From the NCBI GenBank assembly GCA_014801595.1, contig JAAVDV010000035.1, positions 58,103 to 66,752 on the forward strand: a DNA stretch of 8,650 nt. Direction: 5' to 3'. Below the pieces are notes generated by a model. The model was not told the DNA's origin. It worked only from the letters and a program-made list of their open reading frames with translations, and did no database searches. Shown piece by piece: positions 1 to 6,826 of the stretch. The translations under genes were made by a program, and so were the position numbers. The stretch comes from Bacteroides sp. (GTDB lineage: Bacteria; Bacteroidota; Bacteroidia; Bacteroidales; Muribaculaceae). The first letter of the stretch is position 1. Each line of letters opens with the position of its first letter.

Positions 1-746
1 GGAATCGGGTCGGTCTCTTCGTATGAAGTGATACCGGAGATACGGATGCGGGTGTCGCCCTCAAGCGCGGGAATCGTATAGATACCGTTGTCGGGAACGA
101 GTGTCACCTCTCTCTCCTCATATTCGGGTGTCGAACCGGGTTTGGTCATCACCTTGGAAATTGCGCTGACAACAAGCTCGGTCTTCGGAGCCGCATCGGA
201 GAGGCGGAACTTGAGTTCGCTGCCCTCGCGGTATGCTACGGGCACGACCTTCGTGTTCATCACGCGACCATCGAGATATGTGAAGCGCGACATGGCGATG
301 TTCGTCCACTCGCATCCCTCGGGAATCTCGACAAACTCGGATGTCACACCCTGTGCGCCGGCGAGGTTCTCGAATGAAACGGTGTAGTAGAACACGAGAT
401 CGATCTCATGGTTCTGGGGAATTGTCGGACCCCAAGTGGAGCTGGGCACCCAACGCAGCATCAGACGACCGCCAATCATGCTCCACGATTGCTCGGGAGT
501 GACAGTCTGGAACGATCCGGGCGCCTGATAGTTATATGTGGCAAGGTTGTTGAATACATCAATGCCGTTATCGTAGAGCTTGAATATCACACCGGGACGG
601 AGCACATCCTCGATCTTGTACTGGTTACTCTGGTTGTTGGGGAGAATCAGAAGCACCTGTGTCTCCTCGTTCTGTCCTACAGCAATGCGGTCAAGATCAA
701 GTTTACGGTCGTAGACTCCGATGCGGCTCTTGTCGAGCTTAACCCA
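1..746 (-). repeat. Start of a third module of the C10 protease (residue 1229 onward, cut by window edge)
   Basis: Residues DYYWVKLDKSRIGVY (W1229) match the openings of modules 1 and 2. The last residues in view (YREGSELKFRLSDAAPKTEL, then NGIYTIPALEGDTRIRISG) have the layout of the Ig-like part of the earlier modules: a charged turn, a beta strand, then a gap and a final hydrophobic strand. The beta-rich part between them is more divergent than in modules 1 and 2. Whether an LRR block follows is outside the window. Confidence 0.55.
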
Positions 747-3700
747 ATAGTAATCCTTGTGCTCTGCAGGCACCTGGTAAAGGGAGAGCATCGACCACCA
801 TGTGGAAGCCACGCTGTAGCTTGCCTCCGAACCCTTGGGCACCTCAAGCGAGATCGACGAGGGATTCGAGGGGAAGGGGGAGCTGTTGCCGCAGGTCGGT
901 GCGACCTTCGGCTGGGCGATAATCTTCTTCAGGGATACGCAGGATGTGAAGGCTGCGTCGCCGATATACTCTACCTTGGAGGGAATAGTAATCTCGGAAA
1001 CCTGAGTACAGCGTGCGAAGGCATTCTTGTTGATGCGCTCGATACTGTTGGGGAGAATGATCGTCTTCAGGGCCGAAAGACCGTTGGAGGCTTTGGGAGC
1101 GAAGGCGTTCTCGGGGATTGCGTTGCCGGTCATCATCGCGCCCTTGATAGTGACATCAGCCATATCGAGGTCGATGATGGTGCTTGCGTTCGCGCGGAGT
1201 GCGTCGAATTCATCGACGTGCATAGTTCCGACGAGTTTCACACGCTCGGGGCATTCAGCGAGCTTGGAGGCAAGCTGACCCTCCTGGATGTTGATCACGT
1301 GGTAATCGCCGGCCTCGGCGTCAGATACGAGGATCGTGATGTCGAGATCCTCAAGTACGGCGGGGATGGAGATGTTGGCGCTTGCCACCTTGAGTGCCTT
1401 GGTCTCGCCGTTGACACCCACTGTCACACGCTGTGCGGGGTTGATCGCGCTGACCTTCACATTGAGGGGCATACCGCGTACTACCTCCGTCGCGCCACCC
1501 TCGATTCTCGCGCCTGTCACGCTCGCGGGCATCGTCACGTTGTGGTAGATGACGGGGTTGCCGATAGCCTCAAGGCGGTCGGTGATAGTCTCGTCCTCAC
1601 CCACTACATACTGCCATGTCTTCTTGTCGTAGGATGTCACGAGGCGGAGCTGGTTGCCCTCCTTGATCTCTGCCTCCTTCACCTGGCAGGTGAAGTTGTA
1701 GAGGAGGTTGGCGCCTGCGCCCGAGTAGTTCTGGATCTGCTGGGAGATGAACTCCTTGATGTTGCCATCCTTGTCGGTCAGCGCGATCGCGTATACCTTG
1801 ACGGCGTGGTCGCCGGCGGGCACCTTGATTGCGTTGGCACGCACGGTGAATGTCTTGCCGAAGGGCACGTTGACTACCGATGATACAAGACCGATACCAC
1901 CCTCCACGTTGGAGAGCTTCCAGTATTTGTCGACGGTAGTGGCCTGAGGCTCGCGGAATTCTACGTGGATAAGGGTGTTGCCGTTGACAGTGGCATGGTA
2001 AACACCCTCGGCGTCAGCCTTGAGAAGCGTAGCGTTGGCGTAGACCTGCATTACGGCATCGCCGAAGGAGTTGTCGGTTTCGAGCTTGAAGTCGTAGGCG
2101 GCTCCCTTCTCGAACTCGGTGCCCTCGGTGAGGGAGGTGAACTTGAGACCCTTCTTCTCTGCCACAGTGACGGAGAATGTCGTGGGAGCAGCAGGCACAC
2201 CCTCTACGATTTCCTTGAAGTCTGCCCAATATTCCTTCGCGCCATATGCCGCTGCGGAACCTACGGGAACAATCAGCTTGTCCTGAGGTACGCCGGAGAA
2301 TACACACCAGTTGACCCATGCCGGAGATGAGCGACGCGCGATCACCTCGCGAAGCTGGTTACAACCTACGAATACGTTGTATTCCCAAGTGCCGACGGAG
2401 GCGGGAATATCGATAGAGCGGAGACCTGTCTGTGCAAGACAGCCGTTCTTGAACGTCGACAGGTTATTGGGAAGAATAATTGTCTGAAGCGAGCGGTAGC
2501 CGGTGAATGCCTTCGTCGGGATGGCGTTGGCGGGGTTCGAACCGCTTGCAAGGATAGATACCTGGGAGATGTCGAGACGGTTGACCTTCATGCGCTCGCG
2601 GATGAAAGTGAAGTCATCGACGTTCATTGTGCCGAAGAGTGTCAGATCGGTCACTGTGGCGGTCTCGTTCTCGTTGAGGAGGTTCTTAAGATTACCGGCA
2701 GTCACCCAGAGCACGCTCTTTGAGAGGACATCAGCCGCATTCTGCACGATGATGTCGATCTTCTGATCGGCGAGCACGTTGGTCAGCTTGTAATTGTTGG
2801 CGGCATCGGGTGTCAGGATGAAGCCGTTGGCCTTTACTGTCACGACCTTGTCGGCAGCTGTCGAAACGACCTTGAAGCTATAGTCACGACCCTTGATTAC
2901 GCGACCCTCACCACCGTCGATCTCTACGAAATCAGCGGACGCGGGAATCATCACGTTGAAGTAGGAAAGTGAACCACCCTTGGCGAGCATCTCGCCGGGA
3001 GCGAGCATGTTGTCGCCCGCTACGGGAAGCCATGCTGCGCCGTCAGCTACCTGAGTGACCATACGCACCACGTCGCCGTCGGCCACCTGAGTGCCCGAGG
3101 GAACGCTACAGCTGAAATCAAGATACTTCGAAATCTGGAGCGCCACAAGGTTGAAGTTTCGGGGCGCGCTCAGCAGACACTTCTGCTTGCCATCGGCGCT
3201 GAAGAGCGCGACGGCCATCTTGCCGGAGAAGTCGGAATTCGAGATATTCTTGAATGAGCCTACACGCACCGTGAAATTGTCCACCGATGTGATGTCATCC
3301 GTATCAAGCGTCAGACCGATCTGGCGTTCGTCGCTGGTCACGTGGATGGGCGACCATTCGAGAGCCGAAGCGGCAGGCTTGATGTTATAGATGATTGTCA
3401 TCAGGTCATTATAGCTGTGGGCCTTGCTGACTACGGGGTTCAGCGCGTCGGAAGCGAAGTAACCATTGGCAGAGCCACCCCAGCCCCAGTTGATGTGGAA
3501 GTAGGGTGTGTCGCCGCGCATCTCATAGCCGTCGCAGACGAATGCGTGACCCGAGGATACGTCCTGACCGCTGTAGAGAACGGGGCGACCCTCGTTGATC
3601 TCATTAACGATGAGGGCATCCCATGAAGCCTTGTCGAGTTCGTCGCGCTTCTTGTAGGATACACCGGCATCATAACCGAAAAGTGATGTCAGCGCATAGG

Positions 3701-4430
3701 GCACTTTCACCTCGAATGCGCTTGAGGAGGACATGCCGAAGTCGGTGCCGATACCGATAGCGGCGTCGGCCACGAGTGTAGCGACCGCCTCAGCCTCGTC
3801 AGAGCCGTAGCCGGTGCGGTAGTTGTCCATGCGCATCATGCCCCACTGATAGTCGGGCGTCTCGCCGAGGTTGACGAGCGAGGTCGGACGTGCAGCCGGG
3901 AAGTTGTGATACTTCATGATTTCGGCAAGTGCCACGCCGACACAACCGGTCAGACGGCGGTTGGGGATATTGTTGTTGAAGGGGGCCTCCTGGCTCCACG
4001 ACGGAGTCTCGAGAAGTTTGGAGGTCTGTTCGCCGTAGCGTGCGGTGCGCATGATGCGGCGTCCGGCCTCCTCAATGCGCACGGGCGAGGAGATGAACTC
4101 CCGGGCCGATGCGGGCTGTGCGGCTACATCCCATACCGATGTGTCGGAATAACCGAGCACCGGAAGGGCATCGCTGTCGGCCGACACGATGACGAATCCG
4201 CGGCCATCCTTCGCATTGAATACGTAAGAGACAGGATTCGACTGTCCGTCCTTCGCCACGAATGCAAGTGTGAGTGCATCCTTGTGGGCCAGACGGCTTA
4301 CATCGCCTGACTGAAAGAATTCAGCGGCGACATTCTTTGCCTCATCCTCGCTGAGCGTCGCTGCCGCCGACACTGCCGGGGCCGTCGCGCAGAGCGCAAG
4401 AAGAAGCGACTGCTGAATCGATTTAAACAT
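1..4430 (-). CDS. Secreted C10-family cysteine protease with tandem BspA-type leucine-rich-repeat modules (3' end outside window)
   Basis: The frame runs open from an ATG at 4430 to the window edge, 1476 complete codons with no stop, so the C-terminus is missing. Residues 1-24 form a signal peptide (MFK, then a Leu/Ala-rich core ending near VSAAA). Residues 25 to about 130 resemble the Spi/C10 prodomain, including GFVIVSADSDALPVLGYSD. The C10 peptidase domain (about 140-345) keeps the catalytic Cys163 in LTGCVGVALAEIMKYH, His295 in SGHAFVCDGY and Asn314-Trp315 in FHINWGWGG, so it should be active. The rest is tandem modules, each with a beta-rich segment, an Ig-like segment and BspA-like LRRs (AF..C..L..I.IP pattern), ending in VP.GS...Y caps. 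The family (streptopain, PrtT, interpain) cleaves host or neighbour proteins. The LRR modules probably bind a ligand or surface; this is inferred. It lies 44 nt behind the repeat-protein gene and is probably cotranscribed. Whether it carries a T9SS tail cannot be seen. Confidence 0.95.
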   Translation of the reverse strand, partial: MFKSIQQSLLLALCATAPAVSAAATLSEDEAKNVAAEFFQSGDVSRLAHKDALTLAFVAKDGQSNPVSYVFNAKDGRGFVIVSADSDALPVLGYSDTSVWDVAAQPASAREFISSPVRIEEAGRRIMRTARYGEQTSKLLETPSWSQEAPFNNNIPNRRLTGCVGVALAEIMKYHNFPAARPTSLVNLGETPDYQWGMMRMDNYRTGYGSDEAEAVATLVADAAIGIGTDFGMSSSSAFEVKVPYALTSLFGYDAGVSYKKRDELDKASWDALIVNEINEGRPVLYSGQDVSSGHAFVCDGYEMRGDTPYFHINWGWGGSANGYFASDALNPVVSKAHSYNDLMTIIYNIKPAASALEWSPIHVTSDERQIGLTLDTDDITSVDNFTVRVGSFKNISNSDFSGKMAVALFSADGKQKCLLSAPRNFNLVALQISKYLDFSCSVPSGTQVADGDVVRMVTQVADGAAWLPVAGDNMLAPGEMLAKGGSLSYFNVMIPASADFVEIDGGEGRVIKGRDYSFKVVSTAADKVVTVKANGFILTPDAANNYKLTNVLADQKIDIIVQNAADVLSKSVLWVTAGNLKNLLNENETATVTDLTLFGTMNVDDFTFIRERMKVNRLDISQVSILASGSNPANAIPTKAFTGYRSLQTIILPNNLSTFKNGCLAQTGLRSIDIPASVGTWEYNVFVGCNQLREVIARRSSPAWVNWCVFSGVPQDKLIVPVGSAAAYGAKEYWADFKEIVEGVPAAPTTFSVTVAEKKGLKFTSLTEGTEFEKGAAYDFKLETDNSFGDAVMQVYANATLLKADAEGVYHATVNGNTLIHVEFREPQATTVDKYWKLSNVEGGIGLVSSVVNVPFGKTFTVRANAIKVPAGDHAVKVYAIALTDKDGNIKEFISQQIQNYSGAGANLLYNFTCQVKEAEIKEGNQLRLVTSYDKKTWQYVVGEDETITDRLEAIGNPVIYHNVTMPASVTGARIEGGATEVVRGMPLNVKVSAINPAQRVTVGVNGETKALKVASANISIPAVLEDLDITILVSDAEAGDYHVINIQEGQLASKLAECPERVKLVGTMHVDEFDALRANASTIIDLDMADVTIKGAMMTGNAIPENAFAPKASNGLSALKTIILPNSIERINKNAFARCTQVSEITIPSKVEYIGDAAFTSCVSLKKIIAQPKVAPTCGNSSPFPSNPSSISLEVPKGSEASYSVASTWWSMLSLYQVPAEHKDYYWVKLDKSRIGVYDRKLDLDRIAVGQNEETQVLLILPNNQSNQYKIEDVLRPGVIFKLYDNGIDVFNNLATYNYQAPGSFQTVTPEQSWSMIGGRLMLRWVPSSTWGPTIPQNHEIDLVFYYTVSFENLAGAQGVTSEFVEIPEGCEWTNIAMSRFTYLDGRVMNTKVVPVAYREGSELKFRLSDAAPKTELVVSAISKVMTKPGSTPEYEEREVTLVPDNGIYTIPALEGDTRIRISGITSYEETDPI
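747..1922 (-). repeat. Protein-level tandem module 2 of the C10 protease (residues 837-1228)
   Basis: This is a second copy of the preceding module in the same order. It opens with KYWKLSNVEGGIGL (W837) and has FTVR at 861, HNVTMPAS at 963, VGTMHVDEF around 1070, and LRRs from 1109 with ALKTIILPNSIERI, ITIPSKVEYIGDAAF and a VPKGS cap. Matched landmarks are offset by 468 to 475 residues from module 1, so the correspondence is collinear and not a chance resemblance. It lacks the extra Ig-like segment after the LRR block. The copies are diverged in sequence, which implies an old duplication. Confidence 0.8.
1923..3356 (-). repeat. Protein-level tandem module 1 of the C10 protease (residues 359-836)
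   Basis: This stretch begins with a W...(I)GL segment (W359). It continues through a beta-rich part with FTVR at 386, an Ig-like part with FNVMIPAS at 491, the strand motif FGTMNVDDF around 600, and BspA-like LRRs from about 641 (AFTGYRSLQTIILPNN). The LRR block ends with a cap containing LIVPVGSAAAY. A further Ig-like segment from about 752 to 825 (starting FSVTVAEK) follows and has no counterpart in module 2, which explains why module 1 is longer. The LRR block is probably a right-handed solenoid exposed outside the cell; that is inference from the BspA family. Confidence 0.8.
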
Positions 4431-4474
4431 AAGCTATTTACAGTTAGTTTGTGGATTATTGTCTGTTGAGTCTA
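4431..4474 (-). promoter_or_regulatory. Short intergenic leader of the C10 protease gene
   Basis: Only 44 bases separate the stop of the 697-residue protein from the ATG of the protease. No TAnnTTTG -7 box and no hairpin with a T-tract is visible here, so readthrough from the upstream gene is the simplest expression route. There is no Shine-Dalgarno sequence. A TAAC motif lies 16 nt before the ATG (TAACTGTA, complement of 4439-4446), as also seen ahead of the other two genes. Confidence 0.5.
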
Positions 4475-6568
4475 TCACTTGACTACCACCTTGCGGCCAC
4501 CCACGACATAGATGCCGGGAGCGAGACCTTCGAGGTCGGCCGGAGTCTTCGCACCGCGAAGTATCACAGTGCCGTCAAGACCGATGACATCAAACGAGTC
4601 CGCAGCCTCGGCGCCCACCGATGATACGCCCACGGAAACACCGAAGGTGCCGTAGATGTCGACATCATGCGCCGGCATAGCCTGCGGGATCTCACCTTCC
4701 CAGCCCTTGAAGTCCTTGCCTTCCGGTGCTTCGGGTTCGGGAAGTACGATTGTCTCGCCGTAGGCCAACAGGCTCGTGGAGTAAACCTCGTTGTCGATGT
4801 AGATAGTCAGCACATAGTAGTTGATGGTGTATTCGCCGGTGACGGTCACGTCCCGGGCAGGCATCTGCAGCGGAGCCTCGCTCCAGCCGGAGAAGGTGTA
4901 ACCCTCGCGCTCAGGCATCTCGGGAAGAGTGATGTCGCTGCCGTAATCGAGTGTCAGAATCTCGTAGACCTCATCATTGAGCATCAGCGTCAGCGTGTAG
5001 GTATTCACGATATACGCGCCGTCATACTCCACGTCGTGCGCGGGCATAGTCTTCAGCACCTCGCCCCAGCCGCTGAAGGTGAATCCTTCGGGCACCTGCG
5101 GATCCTCGACTACGATTTCCGTGCCATAGGCCAGTTCCTCCTCTTTATATACCTTGCCGGCGATGCGGAACGTGAGCTTGTAGTAGTTCACATTGTAGTC
5201 GCCTGTCACCTCCACGTTGCGGGCTGGCATCTTGGCGGGAGCGTCGCTCCAGCCGGAGAAGGTGTAACCCTCGCGCTCCGGCATCTCGGGAAGTTCAATG
5301 GGATCGCCGTAGAGGATTGTCTTGAGCTCATAAAGTTCGCCGTCGACGATGAGCGTCAGCTGATAGCCGTTGAACTCATAGTCGCCCGTAAGGATGAGAT
5401 CATGCGCGGGCATAGTCTCGGGTGCGTCATCCCAGCCATCCCATGACTGACCCTCCTGCTCGGGAGGGGTCGGGAGATTGAGCGCAGCGCCATATTCCAC
5501 AGTCATCACCTCGTAGACCTCGCCGTTGAGCATGAGAGTCAGGAGATATGAATTGACATTGTATGTGCCGATAAGCTCAAGGTCGCGGGCAGGCATCGTC
5601 TCGGGCACCTCACCCCAGCCGGAGAAGGTGTAACCCTCGCGCTCCGGAGGCGTGGAGCCGTCAAAGTCCTCGCGCTTGAGGGGAGTGCCGTATTCAGTCT
5701 CATACTCCTGATAGACTTCACCGTCAAGCACAAGCTGAAGCTTGTAGCTGTTGATTTTGTAGGAACCTGTCAGTGTCACCTCGTGCGCGGGCATAGTCTC
5801 GGGAGCATCACCCCAGCCGGTGAAGCTGTAGCCCTCAACCTCGGGCACCTCGGGAAGTACGACGGTCTCGCCGTAGTTCAGGGTCTTCAGCTCATAGAGC
5901 TGTCCGTCGAGCTCGAATGTGAGGTTGTAGGAGCTCACCTCGAAAGCGGCCGTCAGGTTGATGTCTGACTCCACTGTAATGCTGCGGGGATTGTCGGTGT
6001 AACCGTCGCTCCAGCCGAGGAAGTGGTAACCCTCCGCAGCTGTGGCCTCGATTTCAATCTCGCTGCCCCAGGCATACGAGCCGTTGTCGGCCTTGACCGT
6101 ACCGTTCTCCCCGGCCTCTACGTTGACCGTGAACCAGGGGGTCATCTCGTAAGGCTTCGAGGGGAGTCCGACGATTCCGTCTGACTCAAACGAGAAAAGT
6201 GATCCCGTCTTATCCTTCAGGACATAGGTCTGCGACGTGGCGCGGTCACGCATCAGGAACTCCACCTCCTCACCCGAGGAGGCGTTGCTGCGGATACGCA
6301 TGTAAAGGCAGCTTCCACCGTCCGGGAGGTCGAGAAGCCGGGCTGTCCCGCGACATTCGTCACCGACAAATGCCCCTATCTCATATTTCTCGGCATCCGC
6401 GAATTGCTCGGGACCGACTGTGAAATAGAGGCTCATGTCATACCGAAAATCTGAAGGATTCAGTGCCCACTCCCCCTCGCGGGAGGCAGCGAACATTGAC
6501 AGGCACACCGCCATCAACAGTGTCGATAGCATGGCGAGTGGCTTGCCGTCAAATCTCTTTTTGAACAT
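4475..6568 (-). CDS. Secreted 697-residue Flg_new/InlB-B-like repeat protein with T9SS-type C-terminal tail
   Basis: Residues 1 to about 29 form a signal peptide: basic MFKKR, a hydrophobic core, and a likely cut near MFAAS. The cysteine in the core does not sit in a good lipobox, so a lipoprotein is unlikely. Residues about 42-140 form a globular module with YEIGAFVGDECRG and LYMRIRS, a pattern common at the front of Bacteroidetes secreted proteins; I cannot name its ligand. Residues about 146-210 resemble an Flg_new_2 repeat (GYHFLGWSDGY). Residues 214-646 are seven repeats with the signature YG, then LPE, GY.F.GW and TMPA. Residues 647-697 end in FDVIGLDG, LAPGIYVVGG and RKVVVK, which fits a type IX secretion sorting tail. 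It contains no recognisable enzyme; a binding or surface role is inferred. It is the first gene of a probable two-gene unit. Confidence 0.93.
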   Translation of the reverse strand: MFKKRFDGKPLAMLSTLLMAVCLSMFAASREGEWALNPSDFRYDMSLYFTVGPEQFADAEKYEIGAFVGDECRGTARLLDLPDGGSCLYMRIRSNASSGEEVEFLMRDRATSQTYVLKDKTGSLFSFESDGIVGLPSKPYEMTPWFTVNVEAGENGTVKADNGSYAWGSEIEIEATAAEGYHFLGWSDGYTDNPRSITVESDINLTAAFEVSSYNLTFELDGQLYELKTLNYGETVVLPEVPEVEGYSFTGWGDAPETMPAHEVTLTGSYKINSYKLQLVLDGEVYQEYETEYGTPLKREDFDGSTPPEREGYTFSGWGEVPETMPARDLELIGTYNVNSYLLTLMLNGEVYEVMTVEYGAALNLPTPPEQEGQSWDGWDDAPETMPAHDLILTGDYEFNGYQLTLIVDGELYELKTILYGDPIELPEMPEREGYTFSGWSDAPAKMPARNVEVTGDYNVNYYKLTFRIAGKVYKEEELAYGTEIVVEDPQVPEGFTFSGWGEVLKTMPAHDVEYDGAYIVNTYTLTLMLNDEVYEILTLDYGSDITLPEMPEREGYTFSGWSEAPLQMPARDVTVTGEYTINYYVLTIYIDNEVYSTSLLAYGETIVLPEPEAPEGKDFKGWEGEIPQAMPAHDVDIYGTFGVSVGVSSVGAEAADSFDVIGLDGTVILRGAKTPADLEGLAPGIYVVGGRKVVVK
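4631..5929 (-). repeat. Seven tandem ~61-residue (183-bp) Flg_new-like repeats
   Basis: Units by residue are R1 214-274, R2 275-340, R3 341-401, R4 402-462, R5 463-523, R6 524-584 and R7 585-646. In DNA they begin at 5929, 5746, 5548, 5365, 5182, 4999 and 4816, reading leftward. Each runs Y.LT, a VYE/LYE turn, YG, LPE.PE.EGY.FSGW, MPA[HR]D and TG.Y.VN. Five units are exactly 61 residues. R2 carries a 5-residue insertion (KREDFDGSTPPE region) and R7 is one longer. R1, R3, R5 and R7 read MPAH; R2, R4 and R6 read MPAR. A 30-nt stretch around the GYTFSGW codons is identical in R2, R4 and R6. Confidence 0.92.
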
Positions 6569-6579
6569 GGATAATTAAA

Positions 6580-6587
6580 ATAGGTTA
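6580..6587 (-). promoter_or_regulatory. TAACCTAT leader motif 19 nt before the repeat-protein start codon
   Basis: The minus strand reads TAACCTAT, then a T/A-rich run, then the ATG at 6568. The same octamer sits 17 nt before the ftcD ATG (complement of 8531-8538), and a related TAACTGTA lies 16 nt before the protease ATG. It may be a translation-initiation feature replacing Shine-Dalgarno pairing in Bacteroidota; this is inference. Confidence 0.4.
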
Positions 6588-6622
6588 GTTAAAAAATAAA
6601 AGAATGAATCTTATTGAAAATG

Positions 6623-6653
6623 CAAAATTAATACACTATTCATGTTTTTGCAA
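6623..6653 (-). promoter_or_regulatory. Bacteroidota-type sigma-AB promoter for the repeat-protein/protease unit
   Basis: Read on the minus strand, TTG (complement of 6651-6653) is followed after 20 bases by TAATTTTG (complement of 6623-6630). This matches the Bacteroidota consensus of a TTG -33 element, a 19-21 base spacer and TAnnTTTG at -7. The -7 box ends 54 nt before the ATG at 6568, giving an expected leader of roughly 45-50 nt. The leader is AT-rich with no Shine-Dalgarno sequence. Confidence 0.75.
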
Positions 6654-6731
6654 TATCCCCGGGATAAAAATTGAAGTAATTTAACGAATTACACAATATA
6701 TAATAATTACCATAGGCATACCCACACGCTC

Positions 6732-6750
6732 CGGGAAACAATAATTCCCG
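6732..6750 (-). other. Small hairpin overlapping the terminator arm
   Basis: CGGGAA (6732-6737) pairs with TTCCCG (6745-6750) around a 7-base AT-rich loop. Bases 6747-6750 also belong to the 16-bp terminator stem, so the two hairpins cannot both form fully. The large stem is transcribed first and is much more stable, so the small one may be incidental. Confidence 0.4.
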
Positions 6751-6789
6751 CCGATACGCTCCATGTATGGACAGGAGCGTATCGGCGGG
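6747..6789 (-). terminator. Perfect 16-bp inverted repeat, probable ftcD terminator
   Basis: CCCGCCGATACGCTCC (6747-6762) pairs without mismatch to 6774-6789 across an 11-base loop. On the minus strand it starts 37 bases after the ftcD stop and is followed by AATTATTGTTT, a moderately T-rich tail. Position and stability support intrinsic termination of ftcD. The T-tract is weaker than in textbook terminators, and the perfect symmetry could also suit a protein-binding site. Confidence 0.7.
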
Positions 6790-6826
6790 GCTATACGGGA
6801 TTTGGATAAGGTATTTTCTTATACCC

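Larger units (their letters stand above)
6569..6826. other. AT-rich intergenic region between ftcD and the repeat-protein gene
   Basis: This 258-base region holds no convincing gene. From right to left it contains a small GGTAT/ATACC hairpin (6810-6825), the large perfect inverted repeat (6747-6789), a smaller overlapping hairpin (6732-6750), an unassigned AT-rich stretch (about 6654-6720) and the promoter and leader of the downstream gene. I see nothing further in the AT-rich stretch. Confidence 0.7.

Noticed and set aside
408..1883. Plus-strand open frame of 491 codons
   Set aside because: It lies antisense inside the protease gene, whose frame carries C10 and LRR motifs without interruption. 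The plus-strand product is low in recognisable motifs and is a by-product of GC-rich codon use on the other strand.
4667..5446. Plus-strand open frame of 259 codons with apparent repeats
   Set aside because: Its repetitiveness is only the reverse reading of the 183-bp repeats in the 697-residue protein.
4631..5929. CRISPR-like or satellite DNA repeat
   Set aside because: The periodicity is in codons of an open frame with conserved protein signatures and no short identical repeats with unique spacers.
6810..6825. GGTAT/ATACC hairpin just after the ftcD stop as a terminator
   Set aside because: The stem is only 5 bp and AT-rich. The 16-bp stem 20 bases further on is a far better candidate.
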